From positions 2,108,001 to 2,172,000 of the forward strand of contig JACGCM010002435.1 of NCBI GenBank assembly GCA_014058105.1: a stretch of 64,000 nt of DNA, in the 5' to 3' direction. Below the pieces are notes generated by a model. The model was not told the origin of the DNA, ran no database searches, and saw only the letters and a list, made by a program, of their open reading frames with translations. Both the position numbers and the translations under genes were made by a program. The stretch's first letter is position 1, and every line of letters starts with the position of its first letter. Of this stretch, positions 35,470-45,983 are shown piece by piece. This stretch comes from Kingdonia uniflora. Lineage: Eukaryota; Streptophyta; Magnoliopsida; Ranunculales; Circaeasteraceae.

Positions 35470-36055
35470 TCACACCGGCACGGTCTCACATTCTTGTTCC
35501 ACAGATGCTCCATCATCAGCAACCTCGGCGGTTTCATTCGAGACTCCGACAGCTCTACCATCAACAAGACCACTACTAGGTACTTCAAGGAGAGAAGTAC
35601 CTCCACCACCTTCAGTACTCCCAACTGTCTCATGAACAATGGGCAACTTCACTTCCTTCAGCTGGACCTCATCACCTGTAACAAATTCTGGAGACACAGG
35701 GTACGGTTCAAGTATATAAGGGTCATGCCCCTTTTTCATTTATAAAAGTCTCCAGCCTCACAGTCACTTTGCATTTGCCATTGTACTGTCCCTGGAACCG
35801 CACCTTCTGTTCAGCCTTCTTTCGCTTACACATTACAAGCTTCGCAGCCCACTCCCGCTCCAGCCTCCACCGCTGATGTTCGAGTCTCTCATCATAAGAT
35901 TCAGTAAGAACCCCAAGGTCATGCTTCAACTTCTTCACCTCAGACACCAATGATGCCTCCGTCCCACAGGAAAGATTAAGATTTTCTCTTGCTTGCCGCA
36001 ACTTTACTTTTACTGGCTTCATAGCCTTGCTACACGTTCGCACCCAAGCATCCGT

Positions 36056-36148
36056 CTGCTAAAATATTCAATCAGTCAGTGAACCTCGAAACTCAAAGAA
36101 TTCGAAAGACATTTCAGAACATCACAATAAGGAGCAGTATATAGTTAC
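36056..36148 (-). other. aORF internal intron 2
   Basis: Donor TTTCAG/GTAAC and acceptor TTTTAGCAG, 93 nt. The sister copy has GTAAC...CTTGCAG at 43101-43186, both after a Met-(Phe/Tyr)-Gln codon run. Confidence 0.6.
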
Positions 36149-36723
36149 CTGAAACATGTACCTCTTTACTTCCTTCGACTTCTCGTCTGGGTCATCCTCC
36201 CAGAGTTCGACCATCGAAGATTTCTTAGCGACAACCTACTCCTGTCGTTCCGCCTCTATCATTTCTTTTTCCTCCTCTTGTGTATCATCCTCCCCATTGC
36301 CCTACGCCTCTTGCGTTGGACATCCTTCGATTACTATAATTTCGAGGGTTCGGGAGCAGCACGACTCTTCCCTTTTCTCAACATGAGTCGATACTGGCCT
36401 TGGCCTCAACCTCGAAGCATCGACAGCCTCTTTGGGCACCGCTGCCACTTGTATCGACCCATTCCGAGGTCTTGGCACAAACTGATAGTTCCTCGGTAGC
36501 TTCTCTCCTCCTATTTCCTTTGACCTCTTGGAAGAACCTTAACTTCTTTTTCTCCTTGCTAGCTTCGGCGTAGTGGGTATGCTTCGAAGCAGGGAATCAG
36601 CCTTCTTCCACCTTTGCTTCTTGATTTTGAGACTGTCAAATACCGAATTTACCCAGTCTTTACTAGCCTTGAATAGATTATCAATGTAATTTACCGGATT
36701 ATCCCAAGTCGAACTTCCCAGAC

Positions 36724-36801
36724 CTGCAATAGTAAAACAAAACACAGTTATCAGTTATTTCAGAAACACATCAACAACAAACACTTTGACAATAAACTTA
36801 C
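36724..36801 (-). other. aORF internal intron 1
   Basis: Donor AATGAAA/GTAAG and acceptor CTATTGCAG, 78 nt. The sister copy has GTAAG...CTGCAG at 42452-42525 between the same residues. Confidence 0.6.
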
Positions 36802-37825
36802 TTTCATTATATACCCTATGATGCAATTTATAAGGGTCATCCATGTCTACATTCACGAAGTTACCTCTCACTATCAACAAATCTTTATTCTACCCTCGAC
36901 CCGTCGAGCACAGATCAAAGAACCAAGGTTTCTCAGGGTGACATTGGATGTGATAGGTCCCTCGGTTCTGACTCGCCTTCCTCGAGTAAAACGTAACAAT
37001 ATCAAACTACTTAATCAAATTTCTGCCCTCACCAGCCAATTTTACATTCATCCCCTCTATCACCTTCATCATCTCATAAAAATTCCCATTCATTTGTACT
37101 GGAGCCACCTCCCAAAAATTCAGAACTTCTTTCACCAGCCTTCGGAGCGGTAACTCCATCCCCAATCGAATTTGGCCCCTATAATCCATAATCCTGCTCC
37201 TAAGATTCAATTTAAAGCTCAATCCCGCCCCTGCAACACTAAAAAATATCCTGACCTTCGACAAATCTAACTTAGTGGCAAACCGCTCTGACCTAACCCT
37301 ATCCTTCGCTGCAACGAAACCCCCAATGCCATCCGACTCAGTCGAATCCCAGCTATCGCTACAATGCCCTTTATCTCCTTCTCCCTCACCCGTGGGCCCT
37401 ACATCATCCCTCTCCCTTACACTTTTTCCTCCTCCTCACTATCCTTAGTTACTATCGTCCTTCGATGCCTCGTAACCACAACCTTCTCAGCTGGCAGTAC
37501 CATTGATAATGGGGCCTCGGTTACTTACATCTTAAACTTTCACATCACTACTATCACCCATTGGGGATCGACCAGAAATACTAGCATCGATTTCTTCGAT
37601 CTCTTCATCTATCAGTGCTCGTCACGAAGCCGGACGGTTATCCATTTTTGGCCTACAGAGGAAGAGGCACGCAATTAGATCGACAAACTTGACAAATTCC
37701 ATGACCATCCTATCTACCCCCTCCAAAACAAACCACAGACTGGGTCGTTACCCAGACTTTTCCCCTCTCCGACCTCTCGAGTGCCATTTCTAAGCCATAA
37801 ACACAGATTGTTCCGCCTCCACTAT

Positions 37826-37882
37826 CTAAACAAAAAAAAATCAAAAAAACAGAACATAGTTTGCAGAGATCAAATGCCATAC
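37826..37882 (-). other. aORF leader intron
   Basis: GTATGG donor and TTTGTTTAG acceptor, 57 nt, T-rich. It is short for a plant intron but has a counterpart at 27621. Confidence 0.35.
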
Positions 37883-38030
37883 CTGAAATTAGCATAACTA
37901 CCCCCAAATCTGAAAGATCACAACCTCAGATGCCCTAACAGCTTCCACGTTCGCAATGACACTTGTCCTTCTCTTTCTCACTCTCTATGGTTTTTACAGC
38001 AAACTAGCACAATAATTCATCATCTCTCAC

Positions 38031-38040
38031 TTATATATAT
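38031..38040 (-). promoter_or_regulatory. TATA box of the large antisense gene
   Basis: ATATATATAA on the minus strand, about 150 bp upstream of the leader intron. Confidence 0.4.
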
Positions 38041-38841
38041 TTCGAAAACCCAAAAACACCTCAATTTATTAACTGTTATCATTACCACGACCCCAGCTCC
38101 CCGGCTTTTCGGCAACAGTGTGCTTTGACAAATATACCCTTCACATTTCCCACGTGTGAGCAACCCGTTTTCCTAAAATTACATGTACTACCGAAGCTTC
38201 TTGAACCTTATTCTCCCAGATCAAACTAAACAGTCAGAATCCAATAGTCACATCACCACCTTTTTCGTCAAATGTGTAAAACATAATTATTACTTTCTGG
38301 CATACTGCCCTAAACGCACGTACCACTCTTATAGACCAGCCATTTGGATTGTCAGATCGGCCAGTCAAATCAAACTTCACCTTCGATACACTATCAAACT
38401 TCACCGACATTACACTTCCGAACTCAAACATTCGACTAGTCTATACCTCGAGGAATCTTCAACAAACTACCTCAGATTTATTAAATCTCTCATACCAACA
38501 AACCCCCCATTCGACCAGTCAAAACTTCATGCCTTTAGACAAAATTTTCAGTTTCGACAAAGTATTTTTTTTTATCCCAACAAGTTCAGTTTTATATTCC
38601 AAATATTCAATCAATACAGTTATACTACCGACCTCGAACCGAACTGTATTATATTCGAAATTCAAATTCTACTACCATATCCCACAGTTCACAACAATTT
38701 CTAATCGTACTATCAACAAAAGTACTTTTCATTCCGACAGCGAGGACAACACTACAAAAGTCATACAAAAAAAAATGGAAAGAAGAGAGAAACAGAATAC
38801 ATGAACGCAGTAACATGAGAAACTACAAAAGGGAACCCTAT

Positions 38842-39156
38842 CTAATTAGCAGATTTCTCCTCTACAATAACGGTCGCCGCAGCTTCATCCTCCTGATCTA
38901 CTATATCCTTTAGGAAGCCTTTGAGAAGCAACAGCCGATGGCCGGGTAGCGGCCCCATCATTTGTACTATTCCCTACCAGTATGCGAAGGGCATATCATA
39001 GAGAGATGCTCCAGGTTCCACTTCAAAGAGATCTGGCATTTGAGCGTTAATGTCGTCCTCTATCCCAAACCTTCGTTGAAGACCTAGCAGGGCCTCTTGA
39101 ATCCCCCTCGCCCTCACGGCCGATTGATCTTCAGTAACCGATACGTTCTCAGCCAT
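38842..39156 (-). pseudogene. Small antisense gene copy D
   Basis: The 104-codon frame starts MAENVSVTEDQSAVRARGIQ, chosen because it is the ATG that gives a length and start context like copy C. A stop at 38974-38976 stands where copies B and C have Trp (MPFAYLW). Beyond it the frame continues in register with GIVQMMGPLPGHRLLLLKGF and an acidic tail, matching copy C (RVLQMMSPFPSDRFAFLESL). Core: INAQMPDLFEVEPGASLYDM. It lies between copy B and the large antisense gene. Confidence 0.6.
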
Positions 39157-39233
39157 ATTGATAAACAGGAAGTACTCAGTTAGAAGAGTAGAATGTTGCA
39201 AGATAGATAAAGAAATCTCTCCCTCCTTACCCC

Positions 39234-39241
39234 TTTTTATA
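39234..39241 (-). promoter_or_regulatory. TATA box of small antisense gene copy D
   Basis: TATAAAAA in GGTATAAAAAGGGG on the minus strand, 78-85 bp upstream of the ATG at 39156. Confidence 0.55.
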
Positions 39242-39713
39242 CCTCTAAACTCATCATAACTTTCCCTCTTCCCTAACCGAATTAATGGTAACCTTCAATT
39301 CCCAACAACTAAAAGTCAACATGTAGCCTCTCCATCTTTCAAGACGTAACTGATTCATCTGTACCTATATTCAAACCTTCTCCCCACCAACTCCCAGTCG
39401 AACATGTCTCCAGTATCAAGCATTCGGCCATTGTAAGACTCGATCTTCACAACAGCCCATCATCAACCTTCGATCATAATTTTCTTCGTGCATATCTTTA
39501 TACCTCGCGCCTAGAAGAGTGGCCGCTTGCATTCGTCTACATTATCTAGCCAAATAACAGGAATTCAGACACGAGCAAAATATTCTGTCCATTTCAATTA
39601 GCGAATCAAGAAAAAAAAATTACATTTTTCCCTTACCACCCCAAACTCAAAATAACTTCCTCCCACATAACAAAACAAAAACTACACAAAATAATACCAA
39701 AACATTCACAACA

Positions 39714-40052
39714 TTAACCCAGCGCCCTACTTCTGGAATAACCAGCTTCGCTCACCGCATGTTCCTTCTCGATGATCTCCTCTGCATAGACAAGGCTTTC
39801 AGCTAATGCCATCAAGAAAAGATAACATTTCTGCTTGGTCGTAAAGTACGACCTTAATTTCTCCCAAAGATAGGCGTACGGTTCGCCATTGATGAACTCC
39901 TCTGGCCTCCCGTCCATAAGATCCGGCATGTCCCAATCTAGATCATGTTGTCCGAAAAACCTCATGTGCAGATCTGCCATTTTCTGCCCCACACGACGAT
40001 CACGGGCGAACCCCATCCTCTTCTGATAATGGGTATTGAGCGTGCTATCCAT
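39714..40052 (-). CDS. Small antisense gene copy B, intact reading frame
   Basis: A 112-residue uninterrupted frame starts MDSTLNTHYQKRMGFARDRR, nearly the same as copy A. The core reads LDWDMPDLMDGRPEEFINGE then PYAYLWEKLRSYFTTKQKCY; the tail is helical and acidic (LAESLVYAEEIIEKEHAVSE). It sits about 250 bp inside the 3' LTR and opposite to gag-pol, with its own TATA box. The intact frame in an element whose pol is full of stops is notable, though chance survival of a short frame is possible. Family unknown to me; no membrane or secretion signal. Confidence 0.6.
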   Translation of the reverse strand: MDSTLNTHYQKRMGFARDRRVGQKMADLHMRFFGQHDLDWDMPDLMDGRPEEFINGEPYAYLWEKLRSYFTTKQKCYLFLMALAESLVYAEEIIEKEHAVSEAGYSRSRALG

Positions 40053-40125
40053 TCAGATATTCAGAATGAAGAACAGAACAATGTTGAAGGTGGAAGAAGA
40101 TACAAAATCCCTGTACAAGAACCAA

Positions 40126-40133
40126 TTTTTATA
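40126..40133 (-). promoter_or_regulatory. TATA box of small antisense gene copy B
   Basis: TATAAAAA in GGCTATAAAAATTGG on the minus strand, 74-81 bp upstream of the ATG at 40052. Confidence 0.55.
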
Positions 40134-40290
40134 GCCTTCACCCCATTTATTACCTTTAACCTACCTAGACCTCTTAATTACCCCACCCCACTTAATTATT
40201 TTCCTAGAAACCAATGGTCAAACAAGAACAGGTTCCAAGACAATATTTTTCTCAGCAAACGCCTCACCACCTGTCTTCGAGACCCTTGCT

Positions 40291-40303
40291 GAGAAGGGGA
40301 GAA
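40291..40303 (+). promoter_or_regulatory. Polypurine tract
   Basis: GAGAAGGGGAGAA lies directly before the 3' LTR. Confidence 0.85.
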
Positions 40304-41000
40304 TGTGGTAGCCTACTCGCAGCCTTCAACCTCCTCACCCGAAGTCCACTTTGTATCCTACTCGAACATATCAAAGACTATTTCGACTCAGAATCAAGCC
40401 CCTCGAGGAACTCTTATAGTCGAAGCCTCGACAGTAGATAAACCTTCGAGAATGGATCAACACATAATAGTAGATAAACCTTTAAGAATGAATCAGAACA
40501 TAATAGCAGATACCCTTCGACTGAACGTTCGAATAGTAGAAGTGTGATGAGACTAGCAGTCAGCTCAAATGGATTAGACGGCGCATTAATTGGTCTCTCG
40601 GCTACAGTGACAGGGATGTCCATAATAAATGCCGCCACTGGAAAACCTGGACTGTAATCCTGCAGCCTGGCCCACTCTTGGTGACTTAGCCTCTTATATC
40701 TTTATAAATAAGAGAGAGGGGAAACCAAGAAGTGGTTAGAAAAATCTTCTCCAAGCCCTATGCTTTTTACCTTCGACCACTTATAAACTGTATTTAATCT
40801 TTATTATTACTCATCAGTAATAGAATCAAGGTTTAAAAATCCTCATCAGAGGTCGTAGAGAGTCACATTCGGGCCTCTACGCAAGTATTTGTCTCTAATT
40901 AGTATCTTTTTAGGACATATACTTGTACATCTTTGATGAGGGATTGACCTCCGTGTTGTAAGAGCCATCTTTACTTCTCAACGAAGATCAGGCCCCTACA
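40304..41000 (+). repeat. 3' LTR of the 27848-41000 element
   Basis: 697 bp, TGTGGTAGCC to GGCCCCTACA, same length as the 5' copy and followed by GTGGT. Confidence 0.92.
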
Positions 41001-41497
41001 GTGGTGATTCCAGATATTGGGGTTTCAAATAATAGATGTCGTAAGACTGTAGTGAGCGAGGATAGTGATAAGAAAGAGACAGAGGTAGGAGAGAGAGAGA
41101 GATGCAAAGATTGGGTTGAGCCTTCAGGCAATGAATGGAAAGAGGGGGAGCAAAGTGGCCATAGTGAGGAATCGACTGATTCGGAGGAGGCCACGGGTTC
41201 TGTCTAGGCTAGGGAGAAGCTGAGACTAGATTAATTTATGGCTTGAATTGAGCTGTCGAAGGTAGGGGTGTTGTTAAATATAGTAAAGACAGGGCTTACT
41301 TTCAAGTCAAAGCCACGAGAAGGTATAATGGTCTATAGAGGTCAAATTCAGCTAGGAATACATCTACCTCTCCGCAGACTGGTGAAAGAGGTTTTGAACT
41401 TTTGTGATGTTGCACTAGTTCAGATGAATGGGAATTTTTTCGAGTTCATGAAGGTAATCGTGGGCATGAATATAAAATTGGGGAGTGAGAGGAGGAT

Positions 41498-42228
41498 TGT
41501 AGGGGCCTAATCTTTGCTAAGAAGCGAAGATGGCTCTAACAACACAGGGGTCAACCTCTCATCAAAGATGTACAAGTATATGGACTAAAATGAGACTAAT
41601 TAGAGACAAATACTTGCGCAGAGGACCAAATGTGGCTCTTTACGACCTCTGATGAGGATTTTTAAACTGTGATTCAATTACTGATGAGTAATAATAGAGA
41701 TTGAATGCAGTTTGTAAGTGGTTGAAGTTAAAGGCATATGGTTTGGAGAAGATTTTTCTAACCCCTTCTTGGTTTCCCATCTTTCTTATTTATAGAGACA
41801 TAAGAGGCTGAGTCACCAAGAGTCGGCCAGGCTACATGATTCCTGTCCGGATTTTTGGCGGTGGCATTTATTACGGACATCCCTGTCACTGTAGTTGAGA
41901 GACCAATTAATGCGCCGTCCAATCTGTTTGAGCTGACTGCTAGTCTCATCATACTTTTGCTATTCAAACATTCAATCGAAGGATATCTGCTATTAAGTGC
42001 TGAACCATTCTTGAAGGATTATCTGCTATTATGATCTGATCCATTCGCAAAGGTTTATCTGCTATTATGTGCTGGTCCGTTCTCGAAGGTTTATCAGCTG
42101 TCGAGGCTTTGACCATAAGAGTTCCTTGAGGGGCTTGATTCAGAGTCGAAATAGTCTTCGATATGTTTGAGTAGGATACGAAATAGACTTCGAGTAAGGA
42201 GGTCGAAGGCTGCGAGTAGGCTACCACA
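41498..42228 (-). repeat. Solo LTR of the 27848-element family
   Basis: This 731-bp LTR starts TGTAGGGGCC on the plus strand and ends GGCTACCACA, the reverse complement of the LTR family at 27848. No internal region accompanies it. The flanks AGGAT (41493-41497) and TGGAG (42229-42233) each differ by one base from AGGAG, the sequence expected in the uninterrupted antisense gene, so they are probably a mutated target duplication. Confidence 0.85.
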
Positions 42229-42451
42229 TGGAGCTTGATCGAATGGTACGATGTTGTGCCTTTCTACCCGAGGAAAGCAAACCAGAATGTGGGCACCTAT
42301 TACATCCAGTACCATGCAGATAAATCTTTATTGTTTGATCTGTACTTGACGGGTCGAGGGTAGAATAAAGACTTAGTTATTGTACGGGGTAGTTATGAGA
42401 ATATCGAAGGGGAAGACCCTTATAGGTTGTAGCATAAAGTCTATAATCCAA

Positions 42452-42525
42452 GTAAGTTGTCCGTCAAAGATTTTTCAACATATTGATCGAATAGGTTGAT
42501 AAATGTGCTTATCTTTGATCTGCAG
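42452..42525 (+). other. aORF internal intron 1 (right-hand copy)
   Basis: ATCCAA/GTAAGTTG donor and GATCTGCAG acceptor, 74 nt; counterpart at 36724-36801. Confidence 0.6.
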
Positions 42526-43100
42526 GTCCTAGTAGTCGGGTTTGGTCAAATCCGAGGGATTACATTGATGCGTTTATCAAATCAGACGAGGAGTGGGTAA
42601 ATTTTGGGTTCAAGAGTCATGGTATCAAAAGGAAGAGGCAGAAGAGGATAAATTCCCTGCTTCGAAATGTACCTGTTACGCCGAAGCCATCAAAAAAGAG
42701 GGGAGCCGAAGGTTCTTTGAAAGTGGTCGAAGGAATGGAGAAAAAGAGATTGGTAAGGAAGGTAAAGTATGTTCCAAAGGGGCAGTGGGCGCCGAAGCAG
42801 GCAGCGACCGTGCCCAATGTCGTTTGTGGTTCTTTGAAACTGGCATCGAGGCAAGTATCAACACATGCTGAGAAAGGGAAAGGCAAGGTCATTCCTGACT
42901 CTCTGAGGGCACAACAGACGAAGGTAACTCAACACAAAAGGTCTAGGGTACTGAGGGAAGATGATGCAGAGGATGTTGACGAAGAAATGACAGAGGCTGA
43001 GCGAGAGGATCAGGCTCTAGCCGTGGCTACTTCGATTGCAGCTCTCTGTGCCACTGACCTAGACGAGGCTAGGAGGAGGATGAATAGGACGATGTATCAG

Positions 43101-43186
43101 GTAACTGTTTTTTTTTTTGAAACTCTGACATTTTGCTTAAGTGCAGTATACTTTGAGAGATACTGATGGCTCGACTATTCTTGCAG
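43101..43186 (+). other. aORF internal intron 2 (right-hand copy)
   Basis: TATCAG/GTAACTG donor and ATTCTTGCAG acceptor, 86 nt with a T-tract; counterpart at 36056-36148. Confidence 0.6.
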
Positions 43187-44059
43187 ACAGATGATTGGAC
43201 GCAGGCTTTCATCAAGGTCCAAAAGGTAACATCGCTGCAGCTGAAATAGGCACATGAAAATCTGGAGATCGCACAAGGGACAGAAGCGTCATTGTTATCT
43301 GAGAATAAAGTTTTGAAGAGAGATTCGGCGGCTATCGACGATGCATTCGAGAAGAGATTCGAGGCTCAACGTTACAATCATGGGCAGGCTTTAAAGTAAA
43401 AGCTTGCTGAGAAGAAGAAAAAGAAATAATAAAGGGACACTTTTAAAGGGTAGTTTGATGATAAATGTGCAGTTACTGTGAGGGTGAAGGAATTCATAGA
43501 GGACTTGGGGTATGATCCTAAATCTTTGCAGCGCTTCCCCATTACCCAAGATCCTGCTGTTGAAGATGTTGTTCATAAATAGGGCATAGAGGTAGATGTT
43601 GCTAATGGAGGTGTGGGAGGTGGCGTGGAGGTTTCTATATTCGAAGGTACTTCTGCTGGAATTGAAATTTATGTGATCGTCGATGGTGCAGGGTCAAAAC
43701 TTTTTACTGGAGGTGCTGGAGGAGTTGGCAGTGAAGGGCCTGTTGGGGGAGATGGTGCAGCCACTCCGATATGAGGTATTGTACTGGAATGCCATACTGC
43801 TTTATCTTATTTTTCTGATGGATTGTAATATGTGAGCAATGTTGAGTTTTCTTTGTACATGATCCTTGAACTTTAGCTTTCTTTGCACTGCTGAAGTAGA
43901 TTTCTGATATATGTTCTACTAAAACTGATTTGTGTTGTCTTGATTTGCACTGAATTACTGTGCTAGATTTTTGATATATGTTGTACTAAAGCGTCTTGCA
44001 TGTAGCAAAACTGCTGATATTTTTGTATATATGTATCTGCATATGCTATAAGTGTAGAA

Positions 44060-44825
44060 TGATTATGTAGTGATCGAACCTTGAAGAGCTTCGAGATGGT
44101 ATCCAAAGTATCAGTCAGGAGTTCAAGGAATTAGCTGGACCTCGAAAGCTTGATTCTGATCGAAGTAGAACGTAGTCTCCCCCAATGCATTCCCGGGGGT
44201 CCGGTTTATCGACTATCCTTACCCCTCGAGTTTGCTCAAAATTGGAAGTTTGAAAAATTTCAATGTCGCCCCCAAGTATCAGTTTGGTCAAAGGGTTAAC
44301 ATGATACTTAGGCTTAACCAAGAAATTTACAGGACTTCGAAGGCCTAAGCCTTATCGAAGTATAACGTGTTCACACCCAATGGATTCCCGAGAGTTCGGT
44401 CTGTCGACCATTCTTGCCCCTTGAGTTTGCTCGAAATTGGAAGTTTGAAAATTTTCAAGGATGCTTCCAAGTATCAGTCGAGTCGAAGGGTTGACATGAT
44501 ACTTAGGCTTAACCATGAAGTTCACTGCACTTTGACGGCTCGGGGCCTGATTGAAGTAGAATGTGTTCGCCCTCAATGCATTCTCGATGGTCTAGTCTAT
44601 CGACCATTCTTGCCCCTCGAGTTTGTTCGAAATTAGAAGTTTAAAAATTTTCAAGGTCGCCCCCAAGTATCAGTCGGGTCGAAGGGTTGACATGAAACTT
44701 AGGCTTAACCAAGAAATTTACTATACTTCAACGGCTTGGGGTTTGATTAAAGTATAATGTGTTCGCCCCCAATGCATTCTTGAAGGTCGAGTCTCTCGGC
44801 CATTCTTGCCCCTCGGCCAATTTTG
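44060..44825 (-). repeat. 195-bp tandem array of the minus-strand Tat element
   Basis: About four units with period 195-196 bp. Markers CGAGTTTGCTC occur at 44228, 44423 and 44619, and a truncated unit ends near 44825. Units carry CCCCCAAGTATCAGT and are the reverse complement of the array at 34400-35035. The element stops here; integrase and the rest of pol are missing to the right. Confidence 0.85.
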
Positions 44826-45780
44826 ATTCATCAATACAATGATTGCAAATGCTAACCTTGTGGTTTAGAGTCCTTTAAGAATAATACTTAGGAATTTTTT
44901 TATTGCAAATTTGAAAATTATAGTTTCCGAAATTTAGAAAACACTCAGAAATTGTTGGTCTGTGCTAAAGAAATGCCTTTAAGAATAATGATATCCATAT
45001 ACGCTTAAACATGCTATTTTACATGTATAATTGAAATATCCTTCATGATACGATACCATTTTTGTTCTTTTAACTACCCAATATATTCTTACGAGGTTAA
45101 ACCTTGAAGTTCAGAAACATTGACGGTCTTCAAACTTAAAACGGTTGGTGATGAGGTCCTTGATTTTTGCAGGGAGCATTTTACAGTAGTTAAATTTGGT
45201 GGCTGCTATTCTTGTTATGTTGAGATCGAATGTAGAGAGTTTGTCAAATTATTTATTAATTTGATGAGCTGAAGGAGTTCTCATGATAGGAGAGTAATGC
45301 AAAGTGATTACACGACTCCTTCTTCTCCATGATATGCATATCTTGGCAAAATAATATTACTTGAACTTGTTAAGTATTTAACCAAGTTGTTATAGCTCGT
45401 AACTTACAATCATTATATACTTGCTTTATTTTCTTTAAGGGAGGATGCTCCTGACTTCTTCTTTTTGAACACTCAATACTCGTTGTCGCCTTCAAATTCA
45501 CTCAAAACCATTCCCAAGAGGAGACAACACTTGCTGAAGTGGAGAGTAAGAGGATTGATGCTTAAATCTGGAAATCAAATGATTTCTCATTTGATGATGT
45601 TTTTCTTGAAGATCTTTGGTACTCAAACATGGGATGAGAGTCGCGGTACAAATCCCGATTACGCAGAGTCGTTTCCATAAAAAAAAACTCACTCCAGCCG
45701 CAAGGTATTGAACTAATGATTTTTGAGTTTCCTTTAGATTTTTTTTTGTGAGATATGGTTTCGGGTCATAAAATGTGTAG
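44826..45780. other. AT-rich spacer, no feature recognised
   Basis: Between the truncated Tat element and the P450 fragment. ORFs at 45465-45785 are not supported by any domain. Confidence 0.4.
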
Positions 45781-45983
45781 CCCAATTATTTGTTGTTTTG
45801 GGATATGAGTTCCTGATGGTAAAAACTCAAAATCTTTTCCCTTAAAATCAATGGGGAAATCTATGAACCTCTCTGGTAAGAGCCCTTCTGGGTTCTTTCA
45901 TAATACTGGATCTCTTGCAATTGCCTAGATGTTAATAAGAACCCATGTTTTTGATAAATGTTGTATCCATTGATAATGCAATG
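45781..45983 (-). pseudogene. Cytochrome P450 pseudogene, 3' piece of exon 2
   Basis: The minus-strand translation continues the P450 reading from 54416: HCIINGYNIY follows on directly across the removed element. After one frameshift come AIARDPVL and [20 protein letters not shown], the PERF region and the approach to the heme-binding loop (DFKGxDFEFLPFG). The heme Cys loop itself is not recognisable, so the gene is truncated or scrambled beyond about 45785. Confidence 0.8.

Larger units (their letters stand above)
35470..37800 (-). pseudogene. Large antisense gene (aORF) with introns
   Basis: Read on the minus strand: an acidic N-terminal part; SKVRIFFSVAGAGLSFKLNL, IRLGMELPLRRLVKEVLNFW, EVAPVQMNGNFYEMMKVIEG (37007-37264), resembling PF04195-type 'putative gypsy type transposon' proteins; a first internal intron at 36724-36801; a basic exon (SLKIKKQRWKKADSLLRSIP); a second intron at 36056-36148; and a coiled coil (TEASLVSEVKKLKHDLGVLT, 35723-36043). 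The C terminus continues in another frame at 35470-35739 (GHDPYILEPYPVS). Intron positions and sizes match the copy at 41001-43774 (74 and 86 nt there). Stops and at least one frameshift occur. Product role unknown. Confidence 0.75.
27848..41000 (+). mobile_element. Full-length Tat-lineage Ty3/gypsy retrotransposon, nested
   Basis: This 13.15-kb element has two 697-bp LTRs, primer-binding site, gag, protease, reverse transcriptase, two RNase H domains, integrase, a 195-bp tandem array, a large antisense gene, two small antisense genes and a polypurine tract. The target duplication is GTGGT (27842-27846 and 41001-41005); one extra T separates the left copy from the LTR. It inserted into the large antisense gene of an opposite-strand relative. 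About 10 differences in the first 124 bp of the LTRs (hand count) make it younger than the element at 8012. Catalytic sites are partly intact but frames are broken. Confidence 0.92.
41001..43774 (+). pseudogene. Large antisense gene (aORF), main part, interrupted
   Basis: This continues the frame begun at 27737. The acidic part ends in a stop at 41205. In another frame come LSKVGVLLNIVKTGLTFKSK, IQLGIHLPLRRLVKEVLNFC and ALVQMNGNFFEFMKVIVGMN (41253-41490). A solo LTR (41498-42228) interrupts, and the gene resumes with SLIEWYDVVPFYPRKANQNV. Introns lie at 42452-42525 and 43101-43186. The middle exon is basic and open over about 190 codons (IKRKRQKRINSLLRNVPVTP; REDDAEDVDEEMTEAEREDQ). The last exon is a coiled coil with stops and ends in a Gly-rich tail with TGA at 43772. 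It is one of three copies in the window; role unknown. Confidence 0.75.

Noticed and set aside
38183..38804. Plus-strand frames of 173 and 151 codons near the 3' end of the 27848 element
   Set aside because: Low-complexity Tyr/Phe/Ser/Asn-rich, overlapping each other, with no homolog in the other Tat copies; the antisense strand holds the conserved genes and spacers.
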